DNA of 12,630 bases, taken from JACQXX01 sp964639175. GTDB lineage: Bacteria; Acidobacteriota; Blastocatellia; Chloracidobacteriales; Chloracidobacteriaceae. A program made the position numbers and the translations under genes. The notes under the pieces were generated by a model, which saw only the letters and a list, made by a program, of their open reading frames with translations, made no database searches and was not told the origin of the DNA. Each line of letters begins with the position of its first letter. The stretch's first letter is position 1. Of the stretch, positions 6,728 to 12,630 are shown piece after piece. The stretch is from positions 1 to 12,630 of the forward strand of contig CAZXCE010000213.1 in the NCBI GenBank assembly GCA_964639175.1. The letters are read 5' to 3'.

Positions 6728-7570
6728 TCAGAGTTTGCGTCCGACAACTGACAGAAGCCGCCCAACCTGACCAGTTTCTTTTTCGCACCGATAGGAAAAA
6801 AACCAGTCATTGCGCTGCATGGTGCAGTATTCGGAGATATAGATTTGATCACGAGGAATTCCTGCCGTCGCCAGTTGATGAAGGTTGGCGGCCTGCACGT
6901 CCAGATGAGCCTTGCGGCTGCCTGCCGGTCGCTGAAAAAAAGTGTCAGCCGCCTGGTGAAAGACCTCCCGAAACTGATCAACCAGTTCATCACCAACTTC
7001 ATACTGGGTGACCGTTGCACAGGGCCCAAGCGCCACATGACAGTCGGCAGGCACAGTGCCAAAGGTTTCAGAAAGTGTCTGGATTGCCTGCTCAGTAATG
7101 CGTTGGAGCGTGCCTCGCCACCCGGCATGGATGGCGGTATAGGCCTGGGTTGTTGGATCCACAATCAGTACCGGCAGACAATCGGCAGTCAAAACACCAA
7201 CCAGCTTTCCGGCTTCCTGCCCAACCAGCGCATCGCCTTCCCGTTTTGGTCCGGTGACATCCTGGGGATGAGCCTGATGGACCAGCGCAGAATGAACCTG
7301 TTTTAAGGTATGAAGCGGATACTCGCCGGCGTTCAAAACCGTCAAAAATCGTCGCCGGTTTTCATCCACATTTTCGTGGGTATCGCCGCCAAAATGCCCC
7401 AAATTCAGTGCTGATTCAGGCAACGGACTCACGCCACCCAAACGGGTGCTGAATCCGTTGATAAACCCCAGGCTTTCCAATTTGGAACACACAATGACGG
7501 CAGTGTTACCGTGATGTCGAAGCTCAAACATAAGAGAGAACCAGGGCTGAAGACTTCGGGCTGAAAACAT
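6728..7570 (-). CDS. pgeF: PgeF/YfiH-family multicopper-oxidase-like protein (peptidoglycan editing factor or purine nucleoside phosphorylase)
   Basis: This is a DUF152 (YfiH/LACC1) family protein. Members act on purine nucleosides and, in E. coli, hydrolyse mis-made UDP-MurNAc-L-Ser so that peptidoglycan keeps L-Ala at position 1. With the 7570 start, the Zn-binding catalytic residues are H93 (KQVHS), C131 (TADCLP) and H148 (HAGWRG). GGDTHENVDENRRR (61-74), ALGPC (180-184) and the C-terminal CT-x7-FFSY-x5-TGQVGR segment are also typical. The likely true start is the internal ATG at 7531 (MFELRHHG), giving 267 residues. The 13 codons before it are translated from a repeat (GGGCTGAAGACTT type) and have no family counterpart. 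Neither start has a good Shine-Dalgarno. It is the first gene of a compact four-gene cluster with the DUF2723 and nucleotidase genes. Confidence 0.9.
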   Translation of the reverse strand: MFSARSLQPWFSLMFELRHHGNTAVIVCSKLESLGFINGFSTRLGGVSPLPESALNLGHFGGDTHENVDENRRRFLTVLNAGEYPLHTLKQVHSALVHQAHPQDVTGPKREGDALVGQEAGKLVGVLTADCLPVLIVDPTTQAYTAIHAGWRGTLQRITEQAIQTLSETFGTVPADCHVALGPCATVTQYEVGDELVDQFREVFHQAADTFFQRPAGSRKAHLDVQAANLHQLATAGIPRDQIYISEYCTMQRNDWFFSYRCEKETGQVGRLLSVVGRKL

Positions 7571-7656
7571 CGGGCTAAAGAACTGGTTTTATTTAATCCC
7601 TCATCCTTCATCCCCCATCCCTTCGATTGCCCTGAGCCCAAAGTCTTCAGCCCAGG
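7541..7656. repeat. Imperfect inverted repeat (24 bp arms) between icmB-like gene and pgeF
   Basis: The left arm 7541-7564 and right arm 7633-7656 are reverse complements with 21 of 24 positions matching; the shared core is GGGCTGAAGACTT. A CGGGCT-type unit recurs at 7556 and 7571. The centre has a run of 7-mers CCTCATC, CTTCATC, CCCCATC. The right arm ends two bases before the stop-codon complement of the cobalamin-binding subunit gene (7659). The left arm overlaps the longest possible 5' end of pgeF. It may act as a transcription or mRNA-stability barrier. Confidence 0.75.
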
Positions 7657-7658
7657 GA

Positions 7659-8078
7659 TTACTTGCGGATGGATTCGGTCAAATAGCGGATGATGTCTTC
7701 GGAAAGAGCGCCAGGGGTGAAAATTTCACCAACCCCGAGCCCTTTTAATTTTGGAATATCTTCATCTGGAATGATTCCGCCGCCAAAAAGCAGCACATCG
7801 TCCAGCTCTTTATCCTTCATCAGTTCCAAAATGCGGGGGAACAGGGTCATATGCGCCCCTGATAAAATTGAAACGCCAATCGCATCAACGTCTTCCTGCA
7901 AGGCAGCCGTGACAATTTGTTCGGGCGTCTGCCGCAGTCCAGTGTAAATCACTTCCATGCCCGCGTCCCGCAATACACGGGCAATATATTTTGCCCCCCG
8001 GTCGTGACCATCCAGGCCAGGTTTGGCAATAAGGATTCGGATTTTCTTTTCAGGTGCTTCACTCATGGTCGGTTGCAT
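7659..8078 (-). CDS. icmB: Cobalamin-binding small subunit of acyl-CoA mutase (IcmB-like)
   Basis: This B12-binding domain protein carries the adenosylcobalamin cofactor for the large mutase subunit encoded at 9181-10857. The base-off/His-on motif DxHxxG is present as D23-G-H25-D-R-G28, followed by SILSG (70-74) and GGGIIP (99-104), which wrap the nucleotide tail. At 139 residues the protein is a free-standing domain, as in Streptomyces IcmB (about 136 residues) and the small subunits of two-subunit methylmalonyl-CoA mutases. The substrate is set by the large subunit, whose active site favours isobutyryl/n-butyryl-CoA. Unusually, a response regulator gene and two repeat-rich gaps separate it from its partner. 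The first ATG at 8078 has only a weak AAAG upstream. An ATG four codons later (8066) would give MSEAPEKK and cannot be excluded. Confidence 0.9.
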   Translation of the reverse strand: MQPTMSEAPEKKIRILIAKPGLDGHDRGAKYIARVLRDAGMEVIYTGLRQTPEQIVTAALQEDVDAIGVSILSGAHMTLFPRILELMKDKELDDVLLFGGGIIPDEDIPKLKGLGVGEIFTPGALSEDIIRYLTESIRK

Positions 8079-8105
8079 AATTCTTTCAACAAAATTTGAA
8101 TTTTT

Positions 8106-8125
8106 CTGCCTGGACGGCAGTTTTT
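8106..8125 (+). terminator. Hairpin with T-tract, terminator-like on the plus strand
   Basis: CTGCC (8106-8110), loop TGGAC, GGCAG (8116-8120), then TTTTT. On the plus strand this has the form of a small intrinsic terminator, but no plus-strand gene lies upstream. On the coding minus strand it is a hairpin about 28 nt upstream of the cobalamin-subunit start codon and lacks a following T-tract there. Confidence 0.35.
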
Positions 8126-8148
8126 GAAGCGGTGGGGCAACACACTTT

Positions 8149-8173
8149 AGGGTTCAGGGTTCAGGGTTCAGGG
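8149..8173. repeat. AGGGTTC heptamer tandem repeat
   Basis: Three exact AGGGTTC units plus AGGG. It lies in the 261-bp gap 8079-8339, which otherwise contains only the hairpin at 8106, about 100 bp of non-repetitive sequence (8174-8271) in which I see no gene, and the CCCGGAA array. Confidence 0.9.
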
Positions 8174-8279
8174 AAATACAAGCTGCTCAATCATTGAACC
8201 TTTGGAAACCGGGAAAGAGTGAGTTCAACATACTATCAGGATTTGGAATGACACAAGGCGTGGAGCCTGGGTTCGAAAA

Positions 8280-8338
8280 CCCGGAACCCGGAACCCGGAA
8301 CCCGGAACCCGGAACCCGGAACCCGGAACCCGGAACCC
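8280..8338. repeat. CCCGGAA heptamer tandem repeat, 8 units
   Basis: Eight perfect CCCGGAA units plus CCC, preceded by GGTTCGAAAA. It ends directly at the stop-codon complement of the response regulator gene (8340-8342), as the array at 923-967 does for deoC. Unit, leader (TTCGAAAA) and trailing CCCTTT are the same in both arrays; only the copy number differs (8 against 6). Confidence 0.95.
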
Positions 8339-8339
8339 T

Positions 8340-9038
8340 TTAATTCGGTCGTTTGATTGCCCGCGAAATATCCATGGCCATCGTCATCTGATCGGTCACT
8401 TCATAGGCTTCAAAGGAATACATCAGAAGCTGCGATGCCAGAATTTCACGCACCGCCGCCTCTCCGATTTTGTCTTCCAGCTTGGCGTGGACCGCATGCC
8501 CGCCTTCAAAAAAGATCGTGCCATGGACTGTTCCCTTGAGGAGCACCGACAACTTGCCGCTCAAGTTATGCCGGACAATCAGGTCAATACACTGGGCCAG
8601 CGACAGTTGAACCAGCGGGTCGGCTGAAATGCGCTGTCCGGTGGCAACCAGTTGTTTGTGCTTGGCCAGAGCCGCATTCACACGCAAATGGAGTTCCTGC
8701 AACGAAAACGGCTTGCCGACATAGTCATCGGCACCAGCTTCGATACCTTCCAGACGTTCATCTGCATCGCGCTTGGCACTCAAAAAAATAAATGGAATTT
8801 CACTGAGCGCCGGATCGAGTCTCACCAACTGGCAAACGTCGTGCCCGGTCATCCCTGGCATCATGACATCACAGACAATCAGATCAACCACCGTGTTTGA
8901 TCGCAGTTGATCTTTGAGCAACTTCATCGCGGCAATTCCACTATCGGCTTCAACGATGGTATGGCCTCCGGTCTGAAGGGCCATAATCGTTGCCATGCGG
9001 ATGTCGCTTTCATCGTCTATCACCAAGATTCGTGCCAT
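8340..9038 (-). CDS. Response regulator: receiver domain plus DUF4388 (PATAN) domain
   Basis: This is a two-component signalling protein without a DNA-binding domain. The receiver domain (about 1-125) has the acidic pair D8/D9, phospho-acceptor D57 in CDVMMPGMTG, the switch residue S87 and invariant K109 in GKPFS. Residues about 140-226 match the DUF4388/PATAN fold: SGKLSVLLKG, then GTIFFEGGHAVHAKL, then the GEAAVREIL helix. This domain is found in PatA-type and gliding- or development-related regulators and is thought to mediate protein contacts. No cognate histidine kinase is in the window. The gene lies between the two acyl-CoA mutase subunit genes but is separated from both by repeats. 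TAAAGGA, a good Shine-Dalgarno, precedes the ATG at 9038 and is part of a small hairpin (9045-9060). Its output target is unknown. Confidence 0.9.
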   Translation of the reverse strand: MARILVIDDESDIRMATIMALQTGGHTIVEADSGIAAMKLLKDQLRSNTVVDLIVCDVMMPGMTGHDVCQLVRLDPALSEIPFIFLSAKRDADERLEGIEAGADDYVGKPFSLQELHLRVNAALAKHKQLVATGQRISADPLVQLSLAQCIDLIVRHNLSGKLSVLLKGTVHGTIFFEGGHAVHAKLEDKIGEAAVREILASQLLMYSFEAYEVTDQMTMAMDISRAIKRPN

Positions 9039-9044
9039 AAATGT

Positions 9045-9060
9045 CCTTTATTTTTAAAGG
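9045..9060 (-). promoter_or_regulatory. Small hairpin overlapping the response regulator ribosome-binding site
   Basis: CCTTTA (9045-9050), a 4-nt loop and TAAAGG (9055-9060) form a perfect 6-bp stem. On the minus-strand mRNA the 3' arm TAAAGG is the Shine-Dalgarno of the gene starting at 9038. The stem is AU-rich and weak, so a regulatory effect is only a possibility. Confidence 0.35.
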
Positions 9061-9063
9061 CTT

Positions 9064-9180
9064 ATCCGAATGAAGAATGAAGAATGAAGAATTGAGAACT
9101 GAGAATGAAGAATTGAGAATGAAGAAGTTATTCGGATTTTTTCTTCATTCTCAATTCTTCATTCAAAAGATGCTTCATTC
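9064..9180. repeat. GAATGAA heptamer array with a 24-bp perfect inverted repeat
   Basis: Nine consecutive 7-mers run from 9068 to 9130 (GAATGAA x3, GAATTGA, GAACTGA, GAATGAA, GAATTGA, GAATGAA, GAAGTTA). The stretch 9103-9126 is perfectly reverse-complementary to 9141-9164 across a 14-nt loop. ATCCGAAT (9064-9071) also pairs with ATTCGGAT (9130-9137) inside the loop region. A further TTCATTC sits at 9174-9180, directly beside the mutase stop codon complement (9181-9183). In the minus-strand transcript this gives a very strong hairpin between the mutase large subunit and the response regulator. Confidence 0.9.
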
Positions 9181-10857
9181 CTAAAAGGCTGGTTCTTTGT
9201 ATTCGCCAAACACTGGCCGCAAACAATCGCAAATTTCACCCAGTGTGGCATAGGCGCGAACACAATCCAGAATCAGGGGCATGGTGTTGGCAGCGCCGTG
9301 GGCTCCTTCAGCCAGCGCTTTGAGAGTTTGTTCAACCCGGGCATTATCACGACGGGCACGGAGCGCCGTCAGACGCTGGCGCTGGTCGAGTTCAACGGCT
9401 TCATCAATGACCAGTGTCGAAAGCGGTTGGGACTCAACCTGGGTAAAGTCATTGACGCCAACGACAATCTTCTCTTTGCGCTCAAAGGCCTTTTGATAGA
9501 GGTAGGAAGATTCCTGAATTTCTTTCTGTGGGAAGCCGTGCTCAATCGAAGCGACCATCCCACCCATGGCATCAATCCGGTTGATGTATTCCATGGCTTC
9601 GGCTTCGAGTTCGTTGGTCAATTTTTCCACAAAGTAGCTGCCGCCGAGCGGATCCACCGTGTTGACGACCCCGGTTTCGTGAGCAATGATTTGCTGTGTC
9701 CGGAGGGCAATGGTGACGGATTCTTCAGTTGGGAGTGCCAGGGTTTCGTCAAGCGAATTGGTATGCAGCGATTGTGCCCCACCTAACACCGCCGCCAGCG
9801 CCTGAATCGCCACTCGAACCACATTATTATATGGTTGCTGGGCGGTAAGCGTGCAGCCAGCGGTCTGAGCATGGAAACGCAACATCCAGGAGCGTTCGTT
9901 TTTGGCCTTGAAACGATCACGCATCACCCGGCCCCAAATCCGACGGGCAGCGCGATATTTGGCGATTTCTTCGAAGAAATCATTGTGTGAGTTAAAGAAA
10001 AAGGACAGGCGCGGGGCAAATTCATCGACATCCAGACCGGCGTCAATCCCAAACTGGACATATTCGATGCCATCACGGAGCGTAAACGCCAGTTCCTGGG
10101 CAGCGGTGGCACCGGCTTCGCGAATGTGATAGCCGGAAATCGAAATTGAGTTCCATTTGGGGACCTCTTTGGCGCAAAACTCAAAAATATCGGTAATCAA
10201 CCGCATGGCTGGACGCGGCGGGTAAATCCATTCTTTCTGGGCAATGTATTCCTTCAGAATGTCATTTTGCAGCGTTCCGGAAATTTTCTTCAGGTCAGCG
10301 CCTTGTTTTTCCGCTACCGCCAGGTACATCGCAAAGATGACAGAAGCTGGGGCGTTGATGGTCATTGAAGTCGTGACCTGCTCCAGCGGAATGCCGTCAA
10401 AGAGGCGTTCCATATCTTCCAGGCTGGAAATGGCCACCCCGCACTTCCCGACTTCGCCATTCGAGAGTGGACTGTCTGAGTCATACCCCATCAGGGTCGG
10501 CAGGTCAAAGGCGACTGAAAGCCCCATTTGGCCCTGTGCCAGCAGGTATTTAAATCGCTGGTTGGTATCGTCCGCTGAACCGAACCCGGCAAACTGACGC
10601 ATGGTCCAGGGTTTGCCCCGATACCCGGTGGCGTGGACACCCCGAGTGTAAGGAAACTGGCCTGGAAACCCAAGGTCCCGTTCATACTCAAAATCTGGGA
10701 GATCGGTTGGCGTGTACAAACGCTGGATCGGTTTGAGAGAAACAGTGGTGAAGGCGTCCTGCGACTCTGGCATTTTGGCCAGCGTGCGCTTGAGTGTCCC
10801 CTCTTCCCACTCGCGCTGTGCTTCGTCAAGCGGATGCGTAATGTGGTGCGTCGTCAT
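9181..10857 (-). CDS. icmA: Acyl-CoA mutase large subunit, isobutyryl-CoA mutase type (IcmA-like)
   Basis: This is an adenosylcobalamin-dependent carbon-skeleton mutase, homologous to methylmalonyl-CoA mutase over its whole substrate-binding barrel. At 558 residues it lacks the C-terminal B12 domain, which the IcmB-like gene (7659-8078) supplies. Typical blocks include PWTMRQFAGFG (83-93), GLSVAFDLPT (112-121), GTLQNDILKEY (194-204), WNSISISGYH (235-244, H244) and SLHTNSLDE further on. The numbering matches the Propionibacterium enzyme here. Tyr89 is replaced by Phe89 and Arg207 by Gln207, the pair that distinguishes isobutyryl-CoA mutase from methylmalonyl-CoA mutase. Ser114 and Ala116 are unchanged, which argues against 2-hydroxyisobutyryl-CoA mutase. 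Predicted reaction: isobutyryl-CoA to n-butyryl-CoA, cytoplasmic, in valine/butyrate metabolism. Automatic annotation would probably say methylmalonyl-CoA mutase. AGGAAG (10863-10868) lies five bases before the ATG. No MeaB-type chaperone gene is seen. Confidence 0.9.
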   Translation of the reverse strand: MTTHHITHPLDEAQREWEEGTLKRTLAKMPESQDAFTTVSLKPIQRLYTPTDLPDFEYERDLGFPGQFPYTRGVHATGYRGKPWTMRQFAGFGSADDTNQRFKYLLAQGQMGLSVAFDLPTLMGYDSDSPLSNGEVGKCGVAISSLEDMERLFDGIPLEQVTTSMTINAPASVIFAMYLAVAEKQGADLKKISGTLQNDILKEYIAQKEWIYPPRPAMRLITDIFEFCAKEVPKWNSISISGYHIREAGATAAQELAFTLRDGIEYVQFGIDAGLDVDEFAPRLSFFFNSHNDFFEEIAKYRAARRIWGRVMRDRFKAKNERSWMLRFHAQTAGCTLTAQQPYNNVVRVAIQALAAVLGGAQSLHTNSLDETLALPTEESVTIALRTQQIIAHETGVVNTVDPLGGSYFVEKLTNELEAEAMEYINRIDAMGGMVASIEHGFPQKEIQESSYLYQKAFERKEKIVVGVNDFTQVESQPLSTLVIDEAVELDQRQRLTALRARRDNARVEQTLKALAEGAHGAANTMPLILDCVRAYATLGEICDCLRPVFGEYKEPAF

Positions 10858-10978
10858 GAAAACTTCCTCTGGATGACAGATAAACTGGCATGAAGACTGA
10901 AACCCCTGAAGGTTCGGTAACTGATTTGTCTATGAAGAGATATATAATGATGAAAGATAGGTTTGGAAACCAGGGGCG

Positions 10979-11008
10979 ATAATAGTTGACGGGTTCCGCC
11001 AGTGTCAA
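10979..11008 (-). promoter_or_regulatory. Sigma70-type promoter for the acyl-CoA mutase gene, with overlapping dyad
   Basis: On the minus strand TTGACA (11003-11008) is followed after 18 bp by TATTAT (10979-10984). This is a perfect -35 and a 5-of-6 -10, about 120 nt upstream of the mutase ATG. An inverted repeat GTTGAC-N13-GTCAAC (10985-10990 and 11004-11009) spans the spacer and overlaps the -35, a plausible repressor site. Both are seen by eye, not tested. Confidence 0.6.
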
Positions 11009-11220
11009 CGTTTGCCGGTTTATCGAAGATTTTGAAAAATCCAGTGGCAATCCTGTCTGTAACGGGAGCTGGTCAGTCTTGATTTTTTGGTCGCCTGACC
11101 TCCAGCCCACCATATGCCGCCTGATGGTTCAGGATAGCGAATTAGATCTGGTGGTTGTGGCTATGGTTGAAACCAGATTCGGCCCCTGCCAACACCTGAA
11201 AAGAATTAACCAAAGCGTTC

Positions 11221-11248
11221 TTGACTCTTTTCACTAACTGAATAGACT
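11221..11248 (+). promoter_or_regulatory. Candidate icd promoter
   Basis: TTGACT (11221-11226) and TAGACT (11243-11248) are separated by 16 bp, about 87 nt upstream of the icd ATG. The -35 matches 5 of 6 and the -10 only 4 of 6 consensus bases, so the call is tentative. Confidence 0.35.
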
Positions 11249-11322
11249 CAGCCCTTCCATGATTTTCATTACAGAATCCTGTAGTGTCCTCACGTCATTA
11301 TTCCTTTGAAACGTAAAAATTT

Positions 11323-11328
11323 AGGAGG
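11323..11328 (+). promoter_or_regulatory. Shine-Dalgarno site of icd
   Basis: A perfect AGGAGG sits six bases before the ATG at 11335. It is the second perfect AGGAGG in the window besides the one at 3647-3652, consistent with strong translation of a central metabolic gene, and it fixes the start. Confidence 0.85.
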
Positions 11329-11334
11329 CGTCAA

Positions 11335-12579
11335 ATGGCTTCATTTAACGGGGTCGAAGTCCCGACGGACGGCCAGAAAATTACAATTGAAAATGGGAAA
11401 CTCAATGTTCCCAACCATCCGATTATTCCTTTTATCGAAGGCGACGGCACGGGTCGCGACATCTGGAAAGCATCCCAACTGGTGTTTGACGGCGCGGTTG
11501 AAAAAGCCTACGGCGGTCAGCGGTCAGTCAAATGGTATGAAATCTTTGCTGGCGAAAAAGCTTATGAGAAGTTTGGCAACTGGTTTCCTGAAGATAGCCT
11601 CAATGCCATTCGCGAGTTTGTTGTGGCGATCAAAGGACCGTTGACCACACCGGTCGGTGGAGGATTTCGCTCGCTCAACGTGGCACTGCGCAAGGACCTG
11701 GATCTCTATGCCTGTGTGCGTCCGGTTCGTTACTTCAGCGGCGTGCCGTCGCCAGTCAAAAACCCGGACAAACTCGATATTGTCCTCTTTCGTGAAAACA
11801 CCGAAGACGTCTATGCCGGGATTGAGTTTAAATCCGGCACCGATGAAGCCAATCAATTGATTGAATTTTTGGGCGAAAAACTTGGCAAAAAAGTCCGACC
11901 AGAAAGCGGACTCGGGATCAAGCCGATGTCAGCCTTTGGCAGCAAACGGTTGATTCGCCGGGCGATTCAGTATGCCATTGATCATAATCGCCCCAGTGTG
12001 ACCCTGGTCCACAAAGGCAACATCATGAAGTTTACGGAAGGTGCCTTCCGTGACTGGGGCTATGAACTGGCTCGCGAAGAGTTTGCTGACGTCACTGTGA
12101 GCGAACAGGAACTCTGGGACAAATATGATGGCGAGATGCCCGAAGGGAAAATCTTGATCAAAGATCGGATTGCCGATTCAATGTTCCAGCAAATCTTGAT
12201 TCGTCCTGATGAATATGACGTGCTGGCAACGCCAAATCTCAATGGCGACTACCTGTCAGACGCTGCGGCGGCCCAGGTTGGCGGACTCGGCATTGCCCCT
12301 GGCGGCAACATTGGTGATTTTGGGGCTGTGTTTGAAGCCACCCACGGAACCGCCCCAAAATATGCCGACAAAGACGTCATCAACCCCGGATCAGTAATTC
12401 TCTCAGGTGTAATGATGTTTGAGCATATGGGCTGGAACGAAGCCGCCAACCTCATCATCAGTGGCTTTGAAAAAACGATTGCTCAAAAACGTGTGACTTA
12501 TGACTTTGAACGCCAGATGGAAGGCGCCACCAAGGTCAAAACCAGCGAGTTTGCCGCCGCCATTGTGGAAAACATGTAA
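11335..12579 (+). CDS. icd: NADP-dependent isocitrate dehydrogenase
   Basis: This TCA-cycle enzyme oxidises isocitrate to 2-oxoglutarate and CO2 with reduction of NADP+. The 414-residue protein aligns almost without gaps to E. coli Icd. IEGDGTGRDIW lies at 34-44. GGFRSLNVALRKD (109-121) provides S113, N115 and R119 for isocitrate, with R129, R153 and Y160 further on. K227 and metal ligands D281, D305 and D309 are present. Cofactor residues are K342-Y343 (HGTAPKY) and Y389/R393 (TYDFER), the NADP-specific set. S113 is the residue phosphorylated by IcdK/AceK in enterobacteria; it is conserved here, but no AceK gene is in the window and the serine also binds substrate. It is the only plus-strand gene, transcribed divergently from the acyl-CoA mutase, with a strong AGGAGG. 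A terminator-like hairpin follows the stop codon. Confidence 0.97.
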   Translation: MASFNGVEVPTDGQKITIENGKLNVPNHPIIPFIEGDGTGRDIWKASQLVFDGAVEKAYGGQRSVKWYEIFAGEKAYEKFGNWFPEDSLNAIREFVVAIKGPLTTPVGGGFRSLNVALRKDLDLYACVRPVRYFSGVPSPVKNPDKLDIVLFRENTEDVYAGIEFKSGTDEANQLIEFLGEKLGKKVRPESGLGIKPMSAFGSKRLIRRAIQYAIDHNRPSVTLVHKGNIMKFTEGAFRDWGYELAREEFADVTVSEQELWDKYDGEMPEGKILIKDRIADSMFQQILIRPDEYDVLATPNLNGDYLSDAAAAQVGGLGIAPGGNIGDFGAVFEATHGTAPKYADKDVINPGSVILSGVMMFEHMGWNEAANLIISGFEKTIAQKRVTYDFERQMEGATKVKTSEFAAAIVENM

Positions 12580-12585
12580 TTTTTC

Positions 12586-12630
12586 GGAGTGCTGCCGCTT
12601 GACGCAGCTTTTAAACCTTTGGAGTGCTGC
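12586..12630 (+). terminator. Terminator-like hairpin in a direct-repeat unit after icd
   Basis: GCTGC (12591-12595) can pair with GCAGC (12604-12608) across an 8-nt loop, followed by TTTT, 7 bp after the icd stop codon. The stem is short, so termination is uncertain. GGAGTGCTGC occurs at 12586-12595 and again at 12621-12630, where the window ends. This suggests the first 1.3 copies of an interspersed or tandem repeat of about 35 bp. Confidence 0.45.

Larger units (their letters stand above)
10858..11334. other. Divergent intergenic region between icmA-like gene and icd
   Basis: This 477-bp gap separates the minus-strand block from the plus-strand icd gene. It holds the mutase Shine-Dalgarno, the mutase promoter, an imperfect stem ATCTGGT (11146-11152) with ACCAGAT (11172-11178), a candidate icd promoter and the icd Shine-Dalgarno. 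It also has a plus-strand TATAAT at 10943-10948 without a recognisable -35. It is the only gap over 200 bp without heptamer arrays. I find no convincing gene in it; the open frame at 10986-11237 has no start signal or family resemblance. Confidence 0.6.

Noticed and set aside
8106..8125. Hairpin plus T-tract considered as a riboswitch or B12-dependent leader for the cobalamin subunit
   Set aside because: Only a 5-bp stem is visible. I see no B12-box-like conserved sequence, and the T-tract is on the wrong strand for attenuation of the minus-strand gene.
9181..10857. 2-hydroxyisobutyryl-CoA mutase as the identity of the large mutase subunit
   Set aside because: That enzyme has Ile at the position of Phe89 and an Asp near the GLSVAFD block. 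Here the residues are Phe89 and the normal SVAFD sequence.
10986..11237. Open reading frame of 83 codons on the plus strand in the divergent region
   Set aside because: It begins inside the mutase promoter dyad, lacks a Shine-Dalgarno, and its translation has no recognisable domain or normal composition. It is best read as a chance open frame.

Overview
The window looks like a chromosomal segment from a free-living, mid-GC Gram-negative bacterium. The best guess is Acidobacteriota, possibly class Blastocatellia. This rests on gene content (a two-subunit acyl-CoA mutase, a DUF2723 membrane protein with TPRs, a receiver-DUF4388 regulator, a split 5'-nucleotidase) and on intergenic gaps packed with 7-nt tandem repeats. 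No rRNA or other definitive marker is present, so the assignment is tentative. I see no tRNA, CRISPR array, transposase or phage gene.

All genes from 195 to 10857 are on the minus strand, and only isocitrate dehydrogenase (11335-12579) is on the plus strand. Read in the direction of minus-strand transcription: the large subunit of an adenosylcobalamin-dependent acyl-CoA mutase (9181-10857); a receiver-DUF4388 response regulator (8340-9038); the small cobalamin-binding mutase subunit (7659-8078); a tight four-gene cluster of PgeF-type protein, DUF2723 membrane protein, 5'-nucleotidase C-terminal domain protein and Tat-exported metallophosphatase (7531/7570 down to 2717); then rpiB-like isomerase, deoC aldolase and a class I O-methyltransferase (2599 down to 195).

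Three points stand out. First, the mutase large subunit has Phe89 and Gln207 where methylmalonyl-CoA mutase has Tyr89 and Arg207. That is the isobutyryl-CoA mutase signature, and the separate 139-residue cobalamin subunit fits IcmA/IcmB. Second, the adjacent RpiB and DeoC both carry N-terminal extensions like those of bacterial microcompartment cargo. This pair defines the 'sugar phosphate utilizing' microcompartment class, although no shell gene is in the window. Third, nearly every gap between minus-strand genes holds heptamer repeats. Four gaps hold inverted-repeat pairs, two of these elements share a 17-nt core (16 of 17 identical), and some repeats supply codons of neighbouring genes.

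The 477-bp divergent region between the mutase and icd carries a good sigma70-type promoter for the mutase with an overlapping dyad, and a weaker candidate promoter for icd.
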